A stretch of DNA of 64,000 nt from a virus. The notes beneath the pieces were generated by a model. It was not told the DNA's origin. It saw only the letters and a program-made list of their open reading frames with translations, and ran no database searches. This document shows, in pieces, positions 29,644 through 37,923 of the stretch (positions within the stretch are counted from its first letter, which is position 1; the number at the start of each line of letters is the position of its first letter). The position numbers and the translations under genes are program-made. The stretch spans positions 1-64,000 of the IMG/VR virus record IMGVR_UViG_3300042294_004068, one strand, 5' to 3'.

Positions 29644-30405
29644 CTAATTGTTAGTTTCAACAATTCGAGTATAGGTAATTACAACGTCTCCATTACCTTT
29701 ACCCCACTTGCTGATAGATGTAATTTCTGTCTTGTCCCCTCTTTTACCGCCAGAGTGGAGCATCTCGTCTGGTCCAGTGTAGATAGCAGTGTGAAAAGCC
29801 CTGCTATACCCCCTGTGAGTAAATGCAACTATGTCTCCGATTTTAGGCTCATCAACAAGGGTTCCTGCTTCTTTTTGAACCGAAGCGCTGTGATAGAGGT
29901 TGATTCCCAAGTGGGCGTATGTCCAAAGCACAAGTCCCGAACAGTCCCAAGCATCAGGGGTAGAGCCACCTAGGGCGTACCATGTTTTACCGACATAGTT
30001 CTTGGTAAGGGCGATTGCCTTATTGAGGTTTGTAGTGTCCTTAGCAATTTTCTCTAGACGAGCAATCTCTGCCTCTAACTCTGCTTGCTTGCGTTCAGCG
30101 TCTGATTCGAGTTTGTCTTGTCTTGCTTTTTCTTGAGCTAGCCAGTCTATAGAGCCAATCTCAGGAGTTTCTATCTTGATGATTGGACCAGCCACTAAGG
30201 ATGATGTTTTTACTGGCCCCGAAAGGATGCTTGTGACCTGCACAGGATTAACAACCTTTGGAGCGGGGATTGTCACTAGTTGTTCTTTTGTTACTTCTTG
30301 AATCTGTTCTGGCACCGCTTCTGCAAGAGCAAAAGCAGCACTTGTACCTGTAGTTATTACTAGTGCTGTCATTGCACCAGCTGTAATGAAACTTTTCCTT
30401 TTCAT
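29644..30405 (-). CDS. Secreted NlpC/P60 peptidoglycan endopeptidase
   Basis: Signal peptide at residues 1-27. A Pro/Val-rich linker is followed by a Glu/Lys/Ala coiled coil (about 88-130). The NlpC/P60 domain (about 135-250) has catalytic DCSGLV (near residue 156) and His in HTAIYTG. The layout mimics host RipA-type cell-wall hydrolases of Actinobacteria. Such enzymes cut the stem peptide. It has an AAGGAAAGG SD and a perfect CRP-type palindrome 85-100 bases upstream. It could have been acquired from a host with its regulation. Confidence 0.88.
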   Translation of the reverse strand: MKRKSFITAGAMTALVITTGTSAAFALAEAVPEQIQEVTKEQLVTIPAPKVVNPVQVTSILSGPVKTSSLVAGPIIKIETPEIGSIDWLAQEKARQDKLESDAERKQAELEAEIARLEKIAKDTTNLNKAIALTKNYVGKTWYALGGSTPDAWDCSGLVLWTYAHLGINLYHSASVQKEAGTLVDEPKIGDIVAFTHRGYSRAFHTAIYTGPDEMLHSGGKRGDKTEITSISKWGKGNGDVVITYTRIVETNN

Positions 30406-30489
30406 TTGGCGACCTACCTTTCCTTGGTAGTTAGTACTCGGTCGTTGAGTGTTGAGGTGTTCCTATTAAGTTGTTCGTCCACCATAGCA

Positions 30490-30505
30490 TGTGACCCACG
30501 TCACA
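30490..30505 (-). promoter_or_regulatory. CRP/GlxR-type operator
   Basis: TGTGA-CCCACG-TCACA, a perfect match to the CRP consensus TGTGA-N6-TCACA. The nlpC-like promoter would have a -10 near 30464-30469 (CTTAATAG on the minus strand). The palindrome centre would then be about 41 bases upstream of the start, the class II activation position. In actinobacteria CRP/GlxR regulators control cell-wall hydrolase genes such as rpfA. Confidence 0.7.
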
Positions 30506-30661
30506 TACAACCTCATTTGGCTTAAAATCTAAACTTTCTATAATAAACACCCCTTTTACTAGCAGGGATGCATGGAAAAAACGGGGAAAACCCATTTTGA
30601 CTCTAAAAAAGCCAAATATACGCTCAGTTCGTACGATCTGAACTTTATCATACCTTTAAAA

Positions 30662-30680
30662 AACACCCCTCTTGGGTGTT
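30662..30680 (-). terminator. Minus-strand intrinsic terminator
   Basis: AACACCC and GGGTGTT pair around a five-base loop; read on the minus strand the stem is followed by TTTTTT. It would block leftward transcription entering the nlpC-like promoter region. Confidence 0.6.
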
Positions 30681-30702
30681 GTAATTTAGAATTAAGTTAC
30701 TA

Positions 30703-30708
30703 TAAACT
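30703..30708 (+). promoter_or_regulatory. -10 box of leaderless promoter
   Basis: TAAACT lies six bases before the ATG at 30715, with TTGTAA 18 bases upstream as a weak -35. The 14-bp block TTACTATAAACTAT is repeated exactly at 42081-42094. Confidence 0.5.
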
Positions 30709-30714
30709 ATTCTC

Positions 30715-31248
30715 ATGACTACACATAACAGACCACAGTTCAGCTCCCTTACTAACAACCCAATGGGAATTGTTGGTGTTTTTCAAGAGAGGCCGAACAA
30801 GTACATGATGCTGCTTTCTTTCGCTCAGGAAATTTTGCGCGAAGAGTCACACCTACCGTCAGTTGACCGCGAGACCATTGCTGCATTTGTTAGCAACCTC
30901 AACGGCTGTCAGTATTGCTGTGGCTCTCATACCGCTTTCACTGCTTCACTTGGTGCAACAGAAGAAGACCTTGCAATTATCAAGGGCGACTTCACTGGTC
31001 ACCGTTTAGAGGCAATCCTCAACTATGTCAAGAAGCTGACTTTAGCTCCAAGCTCTATCTCAGACGAAGACCGTTTAGCAGTGCTTGATGCTGGATTTAC
31101 CGAAGAAGAGCTAAAAGACGCAATTGCAGTTTGCGCTGCTTTTAACCTCTTTAACAGAGTTGTTGAAGGTCACGGTGTTGCCCCACACGACAACTACGAT
31201 GCTGATGTTGCAATGATTAATGAACACGGGTATGACCGTAGATATTAA
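30715..31248 (+). CDS. AhpD-like (carboxymuconolactone decarboxylase family) protein
   Basis: The 177-residue helical protein has SNLNGCQYCCGSHTAF near residue 62, the CxxC-x-x-H active site of AhpD-like alkylhydroperoxidases. These proteins reduce peroxides with thiol partners. A second conserved helix, GFTEEELKDAIAVCAAFNLFNR, lies near the C-terminus. It may protect the infected cell from oxidative stress, including reactive by-products of the halogenase, although that link is inference. Confidence 0.85.
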   Translation: MTTHNRPQFSSLTNNPMGIVGVFQERPNKYMMLLSFAQEILREESHLPSVDRETIAAFVSNLNGCQYCCGSHTAFTASLGATEEDLAIIKGDFTGHRLEAILNYVKKLTLAPSSISDEDRLAVLDAGFTEEELKDAIAVCAAFNLFNRVVEGHGVAPHDNYDADVAMINEHGYDRRY

Positions 31249-31735
31249 TCCTTATCAAGAGTCGACTGGCTTCTACTCTAGTAGAACAGCCATGTCGTCT
31301 CTCGACGACACTTGGTCTACGCCAAGAAACTACTATGCCAAGGTAAATGCAGAGTTTAACTTTGCTTTGGATGCAGCAGCCCTGCAGTCCTCTACTTTGG
31401 TGGTAGATAACTGGTATGGACCAGACCACCCTCAGGCAGACAGACAAGACGCTTTCCAGCGTGATTGGACTGCTGACGCCCAAGGTGGTGCTATTTGGCT
31501 TAATCCTCCTTATGGCAAGACCATTAAGGACTGGATGAGAAAGGCTGATGCTGAATCTCAAAAAGGAGCCACGGTTGTGTGCCTAGTGCCAGCAAGAACT
31601 GACACTGCTTGGTTCCACGACTACGCAATACACCACGAAGTTCGTTTTATTCGTGGAAGGCTGAAGTTTGGTAACTCGACCAATGCAGCCCCCTTCCCCA
31701 GCGCTTTGGTGGTCATGAGACCACTAAACAAATAG
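31220..31735 (+). CDS. Phage N-6-adenine DNA methyltransferase (Dam type)
   Basis: The 171-residue protein matches the phage Dam family. DDTWSTPRNYYAKVNAEF near residue 30 and FALDAAA are followed by the catalytic NPPYG (near residue 94) and LVPARTDTAWFHDY, then RFIRGRLKFGN. It would methylate adenine N6 in phage DNA to evade restriction. The start is ATG 31220 or 31232; both overlap the AhpD gene. Confidence 0.9.
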   Translation: MNTGMTVDINPYQESTGFYSSRTAMSSLDDTWSTPRNYYAKVNAEFNFALDAAALQSSTLVVDNWYGPDHPQADRQDAFQRDWTADAQGGAIWLNPPYGKTIKDWMRKADAESQKGATVVCLVPARTDTAWFHDYAIHHEVRFIRGRLKFGNSTNAAPFPSALVVMRPLNK

Positions 31736-31748
31736 AAAGGTAGTAATT

Positions 31749-31982
31749 ATGGATATCGATTGGCAAGCACCTTTTAAGTTGGCCTTTGACTTAGGTCTTT
31801 TCTTAGTAGGGTCACTCATCGTGGTAATTGTTGTTGGATTTTGTCTTCTTTTGCTTTATGCAATTGTTAAGACTTTCTTCCAAGCTTTTGCTCGTGCTAA
31901 GGCAAATGTAGAAAACAAGAGTCCGAGCAAGCCAAAGAAAAAAGAAGAACCAAAGCCAACTCATCTCAAGCCAGTGCAGTAG
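31749..31982 (+). CDS. Membrane protein (77 aa)
   Basis: A long hydrophobic stretch (about residues 8-44, one or two TM helices) is followed by a Lys/Pro-rich cytosolic tail. An AAAGGTAG SD is present. No family is recognised. Confidence 0.65.
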   Translation: MDIDWQAPFKLAFDLGLFLVGSLIVVIVVGFCLLLLYAIVKTFFQAFARAKANVENKSPSKPKKKEEPKPTHLKPVQ

Positions 31983-31990
31983 GCGGGTCC

Positions 31991-32710
31991 ATGCTCCCAG
32001 AATTAAAGTTTAGTTCTGATGTTGTTGTAGAACTTGTAAAGCACAGCGCTTCAGATGATGATGTTGCCTTTGCTGCTCGCGTATCTACTTTAGGTGAAAG
32101 AGCTCAGTCCCAAATCGGGACTGAGGACTCTAAATTGGGCGGTCTTATTAATTTCTTGATGCGAGACCGTCATGGATCACCTTTCGAGCACTCGGTCTTT
32201 ACTTTCTATGTAAAGGCTCCTATTTTTGTTTGGAGAGAGCATATGCGTCATCGCATTGCTTCCTACAACGAGGAGTCTGGGCGTTATCGAGTTTTAGAGC
32301 CAGAGTTCTATATACCTAACAAAGAAAGAAAACTGCTTCAGATTGGAAAACCAGGAGCATATATCTTTGAAGATGGTACTGACGAGCAACATGCAATTGT
32401 CTACAGTAACTACCGACGAGTCTGTAAAGACTCATACATGGAGTACGAAGAGATGATTCGATTGGGTATCGCACGGGAGGTTGCTAGAGGCGTTCTTCCT
32501 CTTACTATCTACTCTTCTGCTTATGTGACGATTAATTCTCGAAGTCTTATGAACTTTTTATCTCTTCGTCGTAATGTTGAAGGTCAAAGTTTTCCGTCTT
32601 ACCCGCAACGCGAGATTGAGATGGTTGCTGAAAAGTATGAAGAATTTTTTAAACAGCTTATGCCTTTAACTCATGATGCTTTTGTGAAGAACGGACGAGT
32701 ATCCCCTTGA
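31991..32710 (+). CDS. thyX: Flavin-dependent thymidylate synthase
   Basis: ThyX makes dTMP from dUMP using methylene-tetrahydrofolate, FAD and NADPH. The diagnostic RHRIASYNEESGRY motif (RHRxxSxNExSxRY) lies at residues 86-99. SPFEHSVFTFYVKAP upstream and RSLMNFLSLR near residue 185 complete the family signature. The 239-residue length is typical. Its stop overlaps the TTG start of the recombinase. Confidence 0.95.
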   Translation: MLPELKFSSDVVVELVKHSASDDDVAFAARVSTLGERAQSQIGTEDSKLGGLINFLMRDRHGSPFEHSVFTFYVKAPIFVWREHMRHRIASYNEESGRYRVLEPEFYIPNKERKLLQIGKPGAYIFEDGTDEQHAIVYSNYRRVCKDSYMEYEEMIRLGIAREVARGVLPLTIYSSAYVTINSRSLMNFLSLRRNVEGQSFPSYPQREIEMVAEKYEEFFKQLMPLTHDAFVKNGRVSP

Positions 32711-33390
32711 GTGAAGGTATTGCCTATTGCTATGCACGTGTGTCTACTCAGATGCAAGCAGAAGAAGGTGTCTCTCTTGACGCACAAGAAAGACAGTTAA
32801 TTGCTGCTGCTGAATCTGCTGGATACAAAGCGGTAATTCTTCGTGAAGAAGGTAAATCTGGTAAAAGTATTACTGGAAGACCTGTTTTGCGAAAAGCATT
32901 AGATGAATTAGACGCAGGAAAAGCGCAAGCACTTTTTGTTACACGCTTAGACAGACTTGCACGTTCAACAAGAGACTTTTTAAGTATTGTTGACCGTTCA
33001 CATAAATACGAGTGGCGTTTAGCACTTCTTGATTTGGGATTGGACACTGGTACATATCAAGGACGTTTTGTTGTAACCATCATGTCTGCAATGGCAGAGA
33101 TGGAGCGTGGAATGATTTCTATGCGTCAAAAAGACGTACATAAAGACCGTAGAGACGCGGGGAAGATTTGGGGTGTCACAATTGGCCCTAAATCTCCTCT
33201 ATCTGCAGAGATTAAAGAAAGAATTTATAGTCAGCGTTTAGCTGGACTTTCATACGGAAAAATTGCTGAAGGTTTAGAAAATGACAAAATAGAACCACCT
33301 CGTGGAGGAAACGGGTGGTATGCAGCTAACGTGAGACACATTTTTTTGGCGTATTCAAAAGAGAAAAGCATTTTAGGCGAACTCCAATAA
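32707..33390 (+). CDS. Serine recombinase (resolvase/invertase type)
   Basis: YARVSTQMQ near residue 9 carries the catalytic Ser. TRLDRLARS near residue 80 supplies the Arg motif, followed by AMAEMERGMI. A C-terminal LSYGKIAEGLENDKIEPPRGG-WY segment resembles the start of the DNA-binding domain of large serine integrases, but the protein stops at 227 residues. It might be an integrase remnant, a resolvase or an invertase acting on tail genes. TTG start overlapping the thyX stop. Confidence 0.88.
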   Translation: MSEGIAYCYARVSTQMQAEEGVSLDAQERQLIAAAESAGYKAVILREEGKSGKSITGRPVLRKALDELDAGKAQALFVTRLDRLARSTRDFLSIVDRSHKYEWRLALLDLGLDTGTYQGRFVVTIMSAMAEMERGMISMRQKDVHKDRRDAGKIWGVTIGPKSPLSAEIKERIYSQRLAGLSYGKIAEGLENDKIEPPRGGNGWYAANVRHIFLAYSKEKSILGELQ

Positions 33391-33480
33391 GGTAAAATTA
33401 CTACGTAGTTTTGTGTGGACAGCAAGCTACAACAGGCGGTTTGTTAATCGCTTGTATTGCCGTGCGTTGGAGGCAGTGCT

Positions 33481-36400
33481 TTGTTGCGTACATTTTTTGG
33501 AAGAGCCGAACTTAATCTAAAAAGATTTTGGCTATCAGCTGCTGCTACCCCTTTTATAATTTTTCTCATCGGGGTTTTAACTCCACAAGCTGCACATGCT
33601 TCTGACGAACAGGGGGTCCAACCAACACCAGACCCAAACCAAGCGCCAAGTTCAAATGCGTCGTCGGGAGGTGATCCACAAGCTTCTTCCAGTGGCTCAG
33701 CGCAAGAGCAAATCACAGAAGTGGCAACCGCAGTAGCAACAGCGGAATCTGCAGTAACACAGTTGGAAACAAAAGTTGACCAGATTTTGGAGGTAGCAAC
33801 ATCAGTATCTCAACCTTCTACGCAAGTAACGGAATCAATATCTAATGCTCAAACTGCGGTAACAGAAGCTTCAAGTGCTACCCAACAAGCCAGTGAATCA
33901 GTACAAACAGCACAAACAGCAGTTACCGTATCGCAAATTGCCAATCAAACTTTGGCCCAAGCAACCTCCACAGTTGAGGCCCAAACCGCAGCAGTAGCAA
34001 CAGCAACATCAGAGGCAACTGCTGCAGCAACAGCAGTATCTAATCAAGAAACAGTAGTCTCTCAAGCACAAGCAACTGCAACTTCAACTCAAGCAGCAGC
34101 AGATTCAGCAAACACAAGTACAACAGTTACAGAGACTTTTAATAACAACACCACCAGCGTAGTTACAGTAACTACTGGTGGAACAACAGTAACTTCTTCA
34201 ACTGGCTCCACTGGTGTTTCAATTGGCGGAAACTGGAACACCCCTCAGACGGCTGGTCCTGCTCTTACAATTATTAATCCAACTAACGATATTGTTATTG
34301 ACGTTAATCCATCTAATACTGGAACAGTTACTCAGGTTGTAATGGGTGTGTACGCTAAAAATGGCGATACTCCAATTATTACAACAAACACAGATGGAAC
34401 CATAACCACAACGGTTTTAGACAACAACGTATCTACTCAGCTACAACCAGTTCAATATACAACTACCGAGACGGTTACTGGCACAAATATTGATACTGTA
34501 ACTATTGTAAAAGATTCCGATTATTACATTATCGACAATATTAAAGTCACGAAAACAACTTCTGACCCAGCGCTTGTTGCTGCAGCTCAGCAAGCAGCAA
34601 CTACTCTTGCCACAGAACAAGCTACTTTAACAACCCTGCAAACAGCTCAAACAACAGCAAATAACAATCTAACTTCAGCTCAAGAAAGCCTTTCTACAGC
34701 TCAAACAACTCAAGAGATGGCTCAGGATTTAGCTACAGTGTCTACTGCTGGCGCTGTTTCGGCAGTCGCAACAGCTCAAGCTTCAGTAGAACCAGCGATG
34801 ACCGCCGTTGTTGAAGCAGTTGTAGTAGTTGCTCAGACTCAAGTTGTTGTTGCTGAAGCAGCAGTTGAAACCGTATCTAACACACTTCAAACAGTTGTTG
34901 CTTCAGCAGACGCTCTTCCACTACAAAAACCAGAAGTTACTGCAGTAGTTGATGCTGCTGTTGATGCAGTTGTTGGGGCACAAGAAGCGGTTGAAGCAGC
35001 AAAGACTGCTATGGAGACTGCAGTTACTTTAGCTCAAACAGCTTTAACAGAACCAGTAGCAGCAGCAGCAGTTGCAGAGAAAACAGAAGTTTTAACACAA
35101 GCTCAAGCTGCAGTTGATGCTCAAGAGGTAGTAGTAACGCAAGCCGTTACTACCGAGGCAGCTGCTCAAGCCGTTGTGGATTCTGCTACAACTCCAGGAT
35201 TAAAAGTCGAGGTTTACAACACTCAAGGGCAAAATGCTTCTCCGACTCTTCCTGCAAACGCAGTTCCAATTCACACCACTACAGATACAAATGGAATTAA
35301 TGAGCAGTGGGGTAGCGGAAACGTTGCTGGCTCAAATCGCGGTGAAGATGTCATTGTTAAATACACTGGTCAGTGGACTCCTCAAACAACTGGGACTCAG
35401 TACCTTCATGCACCAGCAGATGACGGGGTAAGGCTTTACCTTAATGGTGAGCTAGTAATTAATGATTGGTATGACAAAGGCGGAGGTGGTTCTACAGCAG
35501 ATGTAGAGACAATCGCTGGAACAAGCAAAGTTTTTGAGTTTTGGTATTACGAAAATGGTGGTGGCGCTCATGTAGCTTTAATGCGTTTCACAGATAGTGG
35601 TTGGCAGATTATTCCTGGCTCTGAGTTTAGCCAATCATCAGCCACTGCTCAGCAATTGCAGACATTGGCCTCTGCCGAAGCAAATCTTGCAGCAGAACAA
35701 ACCGAGCTTGAAGTCTTAGAGGCAGTAGAAGATGTTGCTCAACAAGATTTAGTAAGTGCTCAAGAAGATTTACAAGATGCTGAAGAAGCTACTGATGCGA
35801 TGGAGACAGCTGTAGTTCTAGCTCAGACAGCAATTACAGAGACAGTTGAAGCAATACAAGCTGTTCAAACTGCTCAAACAACTGTGGCTGAGGAAGTTAT
35901 TCTTCAGAGTCCTATAGCTGCCCCGTCAAATATTGTAGTTACACAGTTGTCAAATGGAGATGTACAAGTTTCTTGGGACCCACCAGCAGGTGTAATTTCT
36001 CCAGAACGTTATGCAATTTCTTGGTCAAATGGAAGTGGCGGATGGGGTGTAGCAACTGGTAATGCGGGAGACGCCAATGCTCTTAATACAAGCATTGTTC
36101 TTTCAGCATCTCTATTTGAGTCAACTGGTGGATTAGACACTACTTATCAAATCAGTGTTCGCTCAGATAATGATTCACTTGCTAAATACTCAGATGTAGT
36201 TGCAACTCAAATGTTTATTTCCGATCCCACCCCGGCTCCAGAACCTCAACCAACTCCTCAGCCTGAACCAACTCCGAATCCTGAGCCTCAACCAGAGCCG
36301 CAGCCTGAACCCACGCAGCCAGAACCAGAGCCAGAACCGCAGCCAGACCCACAGCCAGAACCAGAGCCAGAACCCACCACACCTGAGCCAGAACCTGAAA

Positions 36401-37158
36401 CACCTGAACCTCCTATTGAACCTGAACCTGAGACTCCTGTAGAGCCTGAACCTGAGACTCCTGTAGAGCCTGAACCTGAGCCTGAGACGCCAGTAGATCC
36501 TGAACCAGAATCACCAGAACAACCAACAGACCCAGAAACTGAACCAGAATCGCCAGAGCAACCAACCGAACCCACCACACCTGAACCAACTCCTACCGAG
36601 CCTGAAGAAAAAGCTCCAGAAGCAATTATAGAAGATGCATTGGCTGATGGTGTTCTAACTGCTGAAGAAAAAGAAGCAGTAGTTGAAGCAATTTTGGAAG
36701 ATCTAGCTCCAGGAGAAGCTGTGACTTCAGAACAACTTGCTGAAGCTGGTATCAGTTACGAGGACTTACCGCCAGAAACTCCTGTTGAAACCAGAACTGA
36801 CGAGAACGGCAATCCTGTCATAATTACTGCTGAGGTTGCTGCCGCTTTAGTTTTGTTGGAGAACCCAGCAGAACTTTTGACTGAGATTTTTTCTGACCCA
36901 GGACAAGTGCTTTTAGCACTTGGAAGCATTGGTGCTGATATGTCAGAAGAAGAACGAGAAGAAGCGGAACAGATGATTGTTGCAACCGTTGTTGCTGCTG
37001 GAGCTGCAATACAAGCAGCCGCTGCCGCTGCAGGAACTGCTGGGTCTTCCAGTGGTGGAAGTGGTGGAAGCGGCGGAAGCGGCGGCGGAGGAGCAACTGG
37101 AAAAATGGATGGAACTAGAAGAAGAACTACTAGTGGAAAAGTTAGGAAGGTGAAATAA
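33481..37158 (+). CDS. Giant secreted PA14/FN3 protein with coiled-coil and Pro-Glu repeats (1225 aa)
   Basis: The start is TTG 33481 with a GGAGG SD. A Sec signal peptide covers residues 1-40 (cleavage near QAAHA). A long Ala/Thr/Gln coiled coil with heptads follows (about 75-240 and 370-570). A PA14 domain (about 575-720) contains [17 protein letters not shown], then a second coiled coil. An FN3-like domain (about 812-905) is followed by a Pro-Glu repeat tract (about 915-1042), an acidic region, and a Gly-rich, basic tail. PA14 domains bind carbohydrates. Export is unusual for a virion protein, so a host-surface adhesin or fibre precursor is possible. Confidence 0.8.
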   Translation: MLRTFFGRAELNLKRFWLSAAATPFIIFLIGVLTPQAAHASDEQGVQPTPDPNQAPSSNASSGGDPQASSSGSAQEQITEVATAVATAESAVTQLETKVDQILEVATSVSQPSTQVTESISNAQTAVTEASSATQQASESVQTAQTAVTVSQIANQTLAQATSTVEAQTAAVATATSEATAAATAVSNQETVVSQAQATATSTQAAADSANTSTTVTETFNNNTTSVVTVTTGGTTVTSSTGSTGVSIGGNWNTPQTAGPALTIINPTNDIVIDVNPSNTGTVTQVVMGVYAKNGDTPIITTNTDGTITTTVLDNNVSTQLQPVQYTTTETVTGTNIDTVTIVKDSDYYIIDNIKVTKTTSDPALVAAAQQAATTLATEQATLTTLQTAQTTANNNLTSAQESLSTAQTTQEMAQDLATVSTAGAVSAVATAQASVEPAMTAVVEAVVVVAQTQVVVAEAAVETVSNTLQTVVASADALPLQKPEVTAVVDAAVDAVVGAQEAVEAAKTAMETAVTLAQTALTEPVAAAAVAEKTEVLTQAQAAVDAQEVVVTQAVTTEAAAQAVVDSATTPGLKVEVYNTQGQNASPTLPANAVPIHTTTDTNGINEQWGSGNVAGSNRGEDVIVKYTGQWTPQTTGTQYLHAPADDGVRLYLNGELVINDWYDKGGGGSTADVETIAGTSKVFEFWYYENGGGAHVALMRFTDSGWQIIPGSEFSQSSATAQQLQTLASAEANLAAEQTELEVLEAVEDVAQQDLVSAQEDLQDAEEATDAMETAVVLAQTAITETVEAIQAVQTAQTTVAEEVILQSPIAAPSNIVVTQLSNGDVQVSWDPPAGVISPERYAISWSNGSGGWGVATGNAGDANALNTSIVLSASLFESTGGLDTTYQISVRSDNDSLAKYSDVVATQMFISDPTPAPEPQPTPQPEPTPNPEPQPEPQPEPTQPEPEPEPQPDPQPEPEPEPTTPEPEPETPEPPIEPEPETPVEPEPETPVEPEPEPETPVDPEPESPEQPTDPETEPESPEQPTEPTTPEPTPTEPEEKAPEAIIEDALADGVLTAEEKEAVVEAILEDLAPGEAVTSEQLAEAGISYEDLPPETPVETRTDENGNPVIITAEVAAALVLLENPAELLTEIFSDPGQVLLALGSIGADMSEEEREEAEQMIVATVVAAGAAIQAAAAAAGTAGSSSGGSGGSGGSGGGGATGKMDGTRRRTTSGKVRKVK

Positions 37159-37341
37159 ATGAAAAACTTCTTGAGAGATGTGTTAGACCAACTGTGGACA
37201 CTTCTAGGTATGTTTGTTGCTTGGATTGTTCTAGACGGCTCAGCTAAGACCGTGGTTGGCTATGCCATTATCTGGGCGACAGTTGTATGGGTTATTACAT
37301 ACAGACTGAGAAACCCAAAAGAAGAAGAGGATGAAGAGTAA
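37159..37341 (+). CDS. Two-TM small membrane protein (60 aa)
   Basis: It begins on the base after the PA14 protein stop. It has two hydrophobic helices and an acidic tail (PKEEEDEE). It may help anchor or export the preceding protein. No family is recognised. Confidence 0.65.
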   Translation: MKNFLRDVLDQLWTLLGMFVAWIVLDGSAKTVVGYAIIWATVVWVITYRLRNPKEEEDEE

Positions 37342-37342
37342 A

Positions 37343-37375
37343 AGTCAGGAAGGTTAAACTGATGTCTTCCTGACT
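37343..37375. repeat. Perfect 10-bp stem-loop after the 37159 gene
   Basis: AGTCAGGAAG pairs with CTTCCTGACT across a 13-base loop. No T-tract follows, so termination is doubtful; it may be a processing or protection hairpin. Confidence 0.55.
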
Positions 37376-37429
37376 CAAATGGTTGATTTAAAGCTCTATC
37401 TATGATAGATTTACACAGGACGCGTTGGA

Positions 37430-37435
37430 TACAAT
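37430..37435 (+). promoter_or_regulatory. -10-like box before the terminase genes
   Basis: TACAAT at 37430-37435 gives a start near 37442 and a short leader with TGGAGA before the ATG at 37457. No good -35. Confidence 0.35.
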
Positions 37436-37456
37436 GACACAGATGGAGATATAAAG

Positions 37457-37915
37457 ATGAGCAATGAGCTTGTAGAACAGTATGCCCAGCTTATTCAACC
37501 GCACCTCGAAGATGCGAAGAAGGCGTATGGAGCAAGAACTCAAAACAGTCCAGCGCATAATGCAAGTCGTGAGTACACACGACTGTTAATTGAATTTCGT
37601 AATAAAGGTGGAAGTCTTCCACTTCTAGCAAAGCGACTTAAAGTGGCATATGCAGGAGTTCGCCGTCGCGTTGTTATGAATGAGATAAATGTTTCTAATA
37701 TTAAACCTCAAACTAAAATTCGAGGAGAAGCAGTCAAAGAGGCTGCCGACCGAGTACGAATTGCTAAAAAGCGCGGCACAGACCAGTATCACGACCAACT
37801 TGCCGAAGAATATAAGTCAGGAATTTCTCTTTCTAATTTAGCAAAAGAGTTAGGTCTTAGCTCTGCTGCACCGCTGTACTATGGAGTTCAGAGAAGTCTT
37901 CAAAGAAATAGATAG
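37457..37915 (+). CDS. Helix-turn-helix protein, candidate small terminase subunit
   Basis: A 152-residue basic protein with two HTH-like segments: GGSLPLLAKRLKVAYAGVRR (near residue 55) and GISLSNLAKELGLSSAAP (near residue 122). It lies eight bases upstream of the large terminase gene, the usual place for TerS, which binds packaging sites. A transcription-factor role is the alternative. Confidence 0.65.
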   Translation: MSNELVEQYAQLIQPHLEDAKKAYGARTQNSPAHNASREYTRLLIEFRNKGGSLPLLAKRLKVAYAGVRRRVVMNEINVSNIKPQTKIRGEAVKEAADRVRIAKKRGTDQYHDQLAEEYKSGISLSNLAKELGLSSAAPLYYGVQRSLQRNR

Positions 37916-37923
37916 GTGTCGAT

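Noticed and set aside
30406-30489. Possible c-di-AMP (ydaO-type) riboswitch before the NlpC/P60 gene
   Set aside because: Such riboswitches control similar genes in actinobacteria, but the predicted leader is too short and I do not see their conserved motifs. The CRP palindrome is a better explanation of regulation.
32707-33480. Attachment site near the serine recombinase
   Set aside because: No convincing core or flanking inverted repeats were seen in 33391-33480, and no bacterial junction is in the window.
33413-33520. 35-codon GTG ORF before the PA14 gene
   Set aside because: Its YNR-RF-N-L run is similar to the 44174 ORF, but it overlaps the signal-peptide region and lacks an SD or clear promoter, so it is not listed as a gene.
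36200-36578. Open frames on both strands in the Pro-Glu repeat tract
   Set aside because: They arise from the CCT/CCA-GAA/GAG repeat in the PA14 gene and give low-complexity translations; the coding frame is clear from flanking domains.
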